Below are positions 61,935-64,000 of a stretch of 64,000 nt of DNA, in pieces. Source of the DNA: Conexibacter sp. DBS9H8 (GTDB lineage: Bacteria > Actinomycetota > Thermoleophilia > Solirubrobacterales > Solirubrobacteraceae); assembly GCF_023330685.1 (NCBI RefSeq), contig NZ_CP097128.1, positions 1,054,001 to 1,118,000 on the forward strand. The letters are read 5' to 3'. A program made the translations under genes and the position numbers. Within the stretch, counting starts at the first letter, position 1. Each line of letters opens with the position of its first letter. The notes under the pieces were generated by a model that was not told where the DNA came from, searched no databases, and saw only the letters and a program-made list of their open reading frames with translations.

Positions 61935-63456
61935 GGTCCCGGCTCCACTCCGAGAACGAGCCGGGGTAGAGCCGACCGTCCTCGACGCCGACGGCCTCGA
62001 GGACGAGGAGGGTGTGACAGGCGGTCACTCCCGATCCGCAGGAGGAGATCACCGCGCGGTCGCCGGTGACCCCGGCGGCGCGGAGACGGGCGATCAGCTC
62101 GGCGGTCGGCAGGAGCCGCCCGTCCGGGTCGAGGTTGGCGCGGCAGGGAACGTTGACCGCGCCCGGGATGTGCCCGGGCCGCGGGTCGAGCGGGTCTGTG
62201 CCGCCGGCGTAGCGGTCGGGGTCACGGGCGTCGAGCAGAAGCGGGGCGGGCGCCCCGGCGGCCCCCTCGGCGGTGCTGGCGGCCTCGGCGGCGCCGGCGA
62301 CCTCGGGGATCTCGGCGGCCTCGGCGATCCCGGCGGCCTCGGCGACCTCGGAGATCCCGGCGAACCGGTCGGCCGGCCAGGGACGGGCGCTGAAGTGGCC
62401 CGGGGTGACCGGCTCGGGCTCACCGGCCACCCACCGGTCCGGGACCGGGGTGAGCAGCGCCGCCTCCTCCCCGAGGATCCGCAGCAGCCAGACGAGCCGG
62501 GCGGCCAGCACCCCGCCCGCGTCGTCGTAGGCGATGACGGTGTCCCCGTCACTGACCCCGAGCGCGGACAGGCCGGCGGCGAACCGCTCCGGGCTCGGCA
62601 GCGGGTGCCGGCCGCCGCTCGCATCCGGCCCGGGCGGGTCTGACAGCACCGACGCGAAGTCGAGCCAGCGGGCGCCCGGCAGGTGGGCGCGGAGATAGGC
62701 GGCATGGGTGTCGGCGCCGATGAGGGAGAGGCGCGCGTCGATCAGGTGGTAGCGCTCACGTCGCGCCTCGAGGTCGTCGAACTCGATGAACGGGCCGAGC
62801 GGCCGCGCGGCGGCGCGGGCGAGCGCGCCGGGGATCTCCCCGGCGTCATCGGAGCGGTGCGGTCCGTGGCTGAGCAGCAGGTGCCGGACCGGGTGGGCGG
62901 CGCAGATCGCCGCGAGTTCGGCCCGCAGGGCCCGGCGCGAATCCGGTGCGCTGACCCACCGGTCAGGGCACAACTCCACCCGACCCTCGGGACGCCCGAG
63001 CACGTCGGCGCACACGAGCGTCTCCGCCCACGGAACCCAGAGGACGACCTCATCGTCACGGGAGACGTGGTGGCCGACCATGCCGCCGAGCAGCTCGCCG
63101 CCGTCGCCGATCGCGTGGTCTGAGGGGTGCTCGGGAATCCCGGCGCGCGGGACAGGGCGGGCGTAGATCGGCACGTCAAAGCGGGCGGACGCCTGGGCGA
63201 CGCTGCGGTGGTGGTAGTGCAGCAGCCGCACGACGGCCCGGACGGGACCATGGTCGGCGGCGAGCGCGTCAACGTCCGCCCAGGCGGCATCGCCGTCGCG
63301 GTCGTCGCGGATGAGTGGATCGACGAGCACGAGCCCGTCCGCGGTGGCGAGCGCGAAGCTCGCGACCGCCGGCGCCCACCCGTCACCCTCCTCCCAGTCG
63401 GGATGGACGGTCTCCCAGCGGAAGATCCCGGGGCCGACGGTGCTCAACGCGGTCAT
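61885..63456 (-). CDS. MBL-like domain fused to 3-mercaptopyruvate sulfurtransferase
   Basis: A 523-residue fusion. Residues 1-220 look like a metallo-beta-lactamase-fold domain: LVLVDPLIRDD, a modified metal motif LHYHHRS (H80, H82, H83, where HxHxDH is usual) and LLLSHGPHR (H197, H200). Residues about 237-335 form the first rhodanese domain, inactive because its Cys position is Asp in VIAYDDAGG. Residues about 405-515 form the second, with catalytic Cys473 in SSCGSGVTA, the mercaptopyruvate-sulfurtransferase loop. A 40-residue Ala/Glu repeat (371-402) links them. The combination may process persulfides (ETHE1-like oxygenase next to a sulfurtransferase), but the altered metal site makes N-domain activity doubtful. 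Confidence 0.82.
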   Translation of the reverse strand: MTALSTVGPGIFRWETVHPDWEEGDGWAPAVASFALATADGLVLVDPLIRDDRDGDAAWADVDALAADHGPVRAVVRLLHYHHRSVAQASARFDVPIYARPVPRAGIPEHPSDHAIGDGGELLGGMVGHHVSRDDEVVLWVPWAETLVCADVLGRPEGRVELCPDRWVSAPDSRRALRAELAAICAAHPVRHLLLSHGPHRSDDAGEIPGALARAAARPLGPFIEFDDLEARRERYHLIDARLSLIGADTHAAYLRAHLPGARWLDFASVLSDPPGPDASGGRHPLPSPERFAAGLSALGVSDGDTVIAYDDAGGVLAARLVWLLRILGEEAALLTPVPDRWVAGEPEPVTPGHFSARPWPADRFAGISEVAEAAGIAEAAEIPEVAGAAEAASTAEGAAGAPAPLLLDARDPDRYAGGTDPLDPRPGHIPGAVNVPCRANLDPDGRLLPTAELIARLRAAGVTGDRAVISSCGSGVTACHTLLVLEAVGVEDGRLYPGSFSEWSRDLTRAVATGTPRDPASR

Positions 63457-63531
63457 CCGGCTGACGAATCTACCGGCTCACTCCCGCCTCGGGCGCGTCG
63501 ATCCGGGTTGGCGTCCGAGCCGTTCGCCACC

Positions 63532-64000
63532 ATGCCCACCCCGATGTCTGTCGCCGCACGCACCACCGGCCGCTCCGCCCCTGGCCCGGCCGCCGCCCCT
63601 CGCGCCGTTGCGTCCGCGAGCTGCGCCCCCGGCGCGGCCGGCGACGGTCTCCGGGAGTGGCAGCGCCGGGCCCTCGCGGCGATGGCGAACTGGACGGACG
63701 GGAGCTTTCTCATCAGCGCCGCCCCGGGGGCGGGCAAGACCCGGCCCGCGCTCGAGCTCGTCCGCGCCGAGCTCACCGCCGCCCGGCCGCTGAGCGGGAT
63801 CGTCATCACGTGTCCGACCGCGCCGCTCACCCGTCAGTGGGCGCGCGCCGCCCACGCGCTCGGGATCGACCTCGCCCCCGACGCCGACTCGCCCGCCCCG
63901 CCGCGCGGCTTCCACGGCGTCGTCGTCACCTACGCCCGGGTCAGTCAGGCTCCCGCCCGCTGGGCGGCGGGCGTCCGTGACGGCACGCTCGTGATCGCCG
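63532..64000 (+). CDS. SF2 DEAD/DEAH-box helicase, N-terminal part (cut by window end)
   Basis: An open frame of 156 codons running off the end of the window. The ATG at 63532 begins a weakly ordered Ala/Pro/Arg-rich leader of about 40 residues. LREWQRRALAAMANW is the Q-motif-like helix, FLISAAPGAGKTRPAL is Walker A, ITCPTAPLTRQWARAAHALG is motif Ia and VVVTYARVSQ is motif Ib. The order matches UvsW/XPB-like superfamily 2 helicases. It differs from the large helicase at 8897-12376 (no acidic insert before Walker A). DEAH and later motifs lie beyond 64000. Divergent from the sulfurtransferase fusion across about 75 bp. Confidence 0.85.
   Translation, partial: MPTPMSVAARTTGRSAPGPAAAPRAVASASCAPGAAGDGLREWQRRALAAMANWTDGSFLISAAPGAGKTRPALELVRAELTAARPLSGIVITCPTAPLTRQWARAAHALGIDLAPDADSPAPPRGFHGVVVTYARVSQAPARWAAGVRDGTLVIA

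Overview
The window is very GC-rich bacterial DNA with actinobacterial features. GTG starts and NTGA stop/start overlaps are common, the heme A synthase carries the extracellular Cys pair seen in Actinobacteria and Firmicutes, and there is an OmpR/PhoP-type two-component pair and a DesA3-like desaturase with its flavoprotein reductase. Secreted arylsulfotransferase-fold proteins and teichoic-acid-type (WecG/TagA/CpsF) transferases are compatible with Thermoleophilia (Solirubrobacterales-like). That lineage is an inference and was not tested. No tRNA, rRNA, insertion sequence, phage gene or CRISPR array was seen.

Layout. (1) 1-4.9 kb: tetrapyrrole operon ccmD-like, hemA, hemC, cobA/hemD fusion and a SAM hydroxide adenosyltransferase, followed by an opposing secreted ASST-family protein. 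(2) 7-13.4 kb: birA, a convergent pair of related VOC proteins around a perfect 14-bp hairpin, a decayed P-loop gene, a large helicase with an acidic insert and a histone-like tail, a GNAT acetyltransferase, and dtd with an apparent CTG start. (3) 13.4-18.7 kb: first polysaccharide operon (ABC exporter, small coiled-coil protein, GT4, large membrane protein). (4) 18.9-24.4 kb: four oxidoreductase genes (NAD-binding, SDR, FAD oxidase, SDR) divergent from a CarH-type B12 photoreceptor-repressor. The 88-bp control region holds two tandem 11-bp repeat sites that fit the CarH operator. (5) 24.5-53.9 kb: a long surface-glycan locus interrupted by a ferredoxin-reductase/desaturase pair. It has about ten glycosyltransferase genes, two WecG/TagA enzymes, an O-antigen-ligase-like polymerase, a second ABC exporter, galE-like, gmd and rfbC genes, and three large GT-C-like membrane proteins. 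(6) 53.9-64 kb: ctaA, a small secreted protein, a PhoP/PhoR-like pair with an 11-bp-phased direct repeat upstream, dedA, a HAD hydrolase, msrB, a GH63-like hydrolase, a methyltransferase, an MBL-like/sulfurtransferase fusion, and the 5' end of another helicase.

How it fits together. The glycan genes together would make activated sugars, build repeat units, and export them by two ABC systems, with a Wzy/WaaL-like enzyme possibly joining chains. Neither sugar-nucleotide pathway is complete here, and no initiating lipid-carrier transferase was recognised. The most interesting unit is the CarH locus. Its predicted photoreceptor keeps the W-x9-E-H motif and the 35-residue spacing to the lower-ligand His, and the matching operator repeats overlap both divergent promoters, so it looks like a complete light switch controlling uncharacterised redox enzymes.
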